From Cypionkella sp. (GTDB taxonomy: Bacteria > Pseudomonadota > Alphaproteobacteria > Rhodobacterales > Rhodobacteraceae), in the NCBI GenBank assembly GCA_018063485.1, contig JAGPBG010000143.1:1-6190 (forward strand): a DNA stretch of 6,190 nucleotides, given 5' to 3'. Shown piece after piece: positions 5,637-6,190 of the stretch; the stretch's first letter is position 1; every line of letters begins with the position of its first letter. Made by a program: the position numbers and the translations under genes. The notes under the pieces are model-generated. The model worked only from the letters and a program-made list of their open reading frames with translations. It was not told where the DNA came from and did not search any database.

Positions 5637-6111
5637 ACGCCGCGTTGTCCGCGTTATCGGGGTGTTCTGTCTCGCTCACTGTGCTGGCGACAGGTTGCTC
5701 GACGCCAAGCACGGTCAAAGTGCGGCGCTGATCATCGCGGGTATCCCAATAGAATGCGGCCCCTTCGGAAAGCCCCAGAAGGGCAACTCCAATCGGAGTC
5801 AGGATAGACACCCGCCGTTGCGAAATATCGGCGTTTTCTGGATAAACCAACGTCACGGTTGTCTGCTGACCGGTTGCTTCGTCGCGGTAGGTCACCTGGC
5901 TGCCGATTGACACAACATCTGCAGGCATTTTGGTGGGGGCAACGATCTGGGCGCGACCGATCTCTTCCAAAAGGCGATCAGCCAGCGCTGGATTACGCTG
6001 CATTGAACGCTCCGCAAGAGTTTCGATATGCGAAAGCTCATCCGCATTGATCACGATCTTGGGTGCGCGCATACGGCGCTTCTTCACAGTTTCGGTGATT
6101 TCGGGTGCCAT
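5626..6111 (-). CDS. rnk: Rnk / GreA-GreB C-terminal domain protein (RNA polymerase-binding regulator)
   Basis: Protein of 161 residues in two parts. Residues about 18-63 match the Rnk N-terminal helical region (PKIVINADELSHIE...LLEEIGRAQIV...KMP). Residues about 64-140 match the FKBP-like C-terminal domain of the transcript-cleavage factors GreA/GreB (VVSIGSQVTYRD, TLVYPENAD, SILTPIGVALLGL, FYWDT). Rnk binds RNA polymerase near the secondary channel and lacks the long acidic-tipped coiled coil needed for RNA cleavage; in E. coli the name comes from its effect on nucleoside diphosphate kinase. It is longer than E. coli Rnk (136 residues), with a basic N-terminal extension (KKRRMRAPK, 10-18) and an Asp/Glu-rich C-terminal tail. 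The start is set by AAAGGAG 8 bases upstream; a 14-residue longer form is possible in frame but lacks such a signal. It is convergent with the other genes and probably unrelated to them. Confidence 0.88.
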   Translation of the reverse strand: MAPEITETVKKRRMRAPKIVINADELSHIETLAERSMQRNPALADRLLEEIGRAQIVAPTKMPADVVSIGSQVTYRDEATGQQTTVTLVYPENADISQRRVSILTPIGVALLGLSEGAAFYWDTRDDQRRTLTVLGVEQPVASTVSETEHPDNADNAASRV

Positions 6112-6119
6112 GGGGTGAA

Positions 6120-6126
6120 CTCCTTT
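6120..6126 (-). promoter_or_regulatory. Ribosome binding site of the Rnk-like gene
   Basis: On the minus strand AAAGGAG ends 8 bases before the ATG at 6111. The rest of the upstream sequence to the window edge holds a short direct repeat (GCGAGGG at 6133-6139 and 6142-6148 on the plus strand) and a TTGATA on the minus strand (6169-6164) with no matching -10 element, so no promoter is called. Confidence 0.75.
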
Positions 6127-6190
6127 AAACCGGCGAGGGACGCGAGGGGGCAATCGTGGTTGGTATCAAGACAGAGCTGGCGGCACAGAG

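Noticed and set aside
5447..5731. 94-codon plus-strand frame at the convergent gap
   Set aside because: It overlaps the end of the AhpD-like gene and the end of the Rnk-like gene, has no ribosome binding site and resembles no family.

Overview
The window looks like a piece of an alphaproteobacterial chromosome, most likely from the Rhodobacterales (Roseobacter group). This is judged from the high GC content (roughly 60% by eye), the codon use and the protein sequences; no ribosomal or other marker gene is present, so the placement is an inference.

Positions 1-3672 hold four tightly packed plus-strand genes of a peptide/opine/nickel-type (Opp/Dpp family) ABC importer: two inner-membrane permeases followed by two ATPases. 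The first permease is cut by the left edge. The gene joins are a 6-base gap and then two ATGA stop/start overlaps, so this is one translationally coupled operon. The periplasmic substrate-binding protein is not in the window and probably lies just upstream. Both ATPases have all the catalytic motifs but lack most or all of the C-terminal cysteines usual in this family.

A 162-base non-coding gap (3673-3834) follows. It carries a perfect 19-bp palindrome, a smaller 13-bp palindrome and a possible long-range RNA stem, so the next gene may have its own control. That gene (3835-4908) encodes a saccharopine dehydrogenase / lysine 6-dehydrogenase-like NAD(P)-dependent oxidoreductase. After a 143-base gap, 5052-5495 encodes a small carboxymuconolactone decarboxylase / AhpD-like protein with a CxxC-xxx-H redox motif. 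A perfect 8-bp inverted repeat sits directly in front of its ribosome binding site.

A convergent 130-base gap with a strong terminator-like hairpin separates these genes from a minus-strand gene (5626-6111) for an Rnk / GreA-GreB C-terminal domain protein, which is unlikely to belong to the transport locus.

The simplest reading of the left part is uptake of a peptide- or opine-like amino-acid derivative (transporter) followed by its oxidation (dehydrogenase), possibly with an AhpD-like accessory protein. The substrate cannot be read from the sequence. No mobile element, CRISPR array, tRNA or rRNA was seen. The gene families are all known ones; the interest lies in the intergenic inverted repeats, the missing cysteines and the transporter-dehydrogenase pairing.
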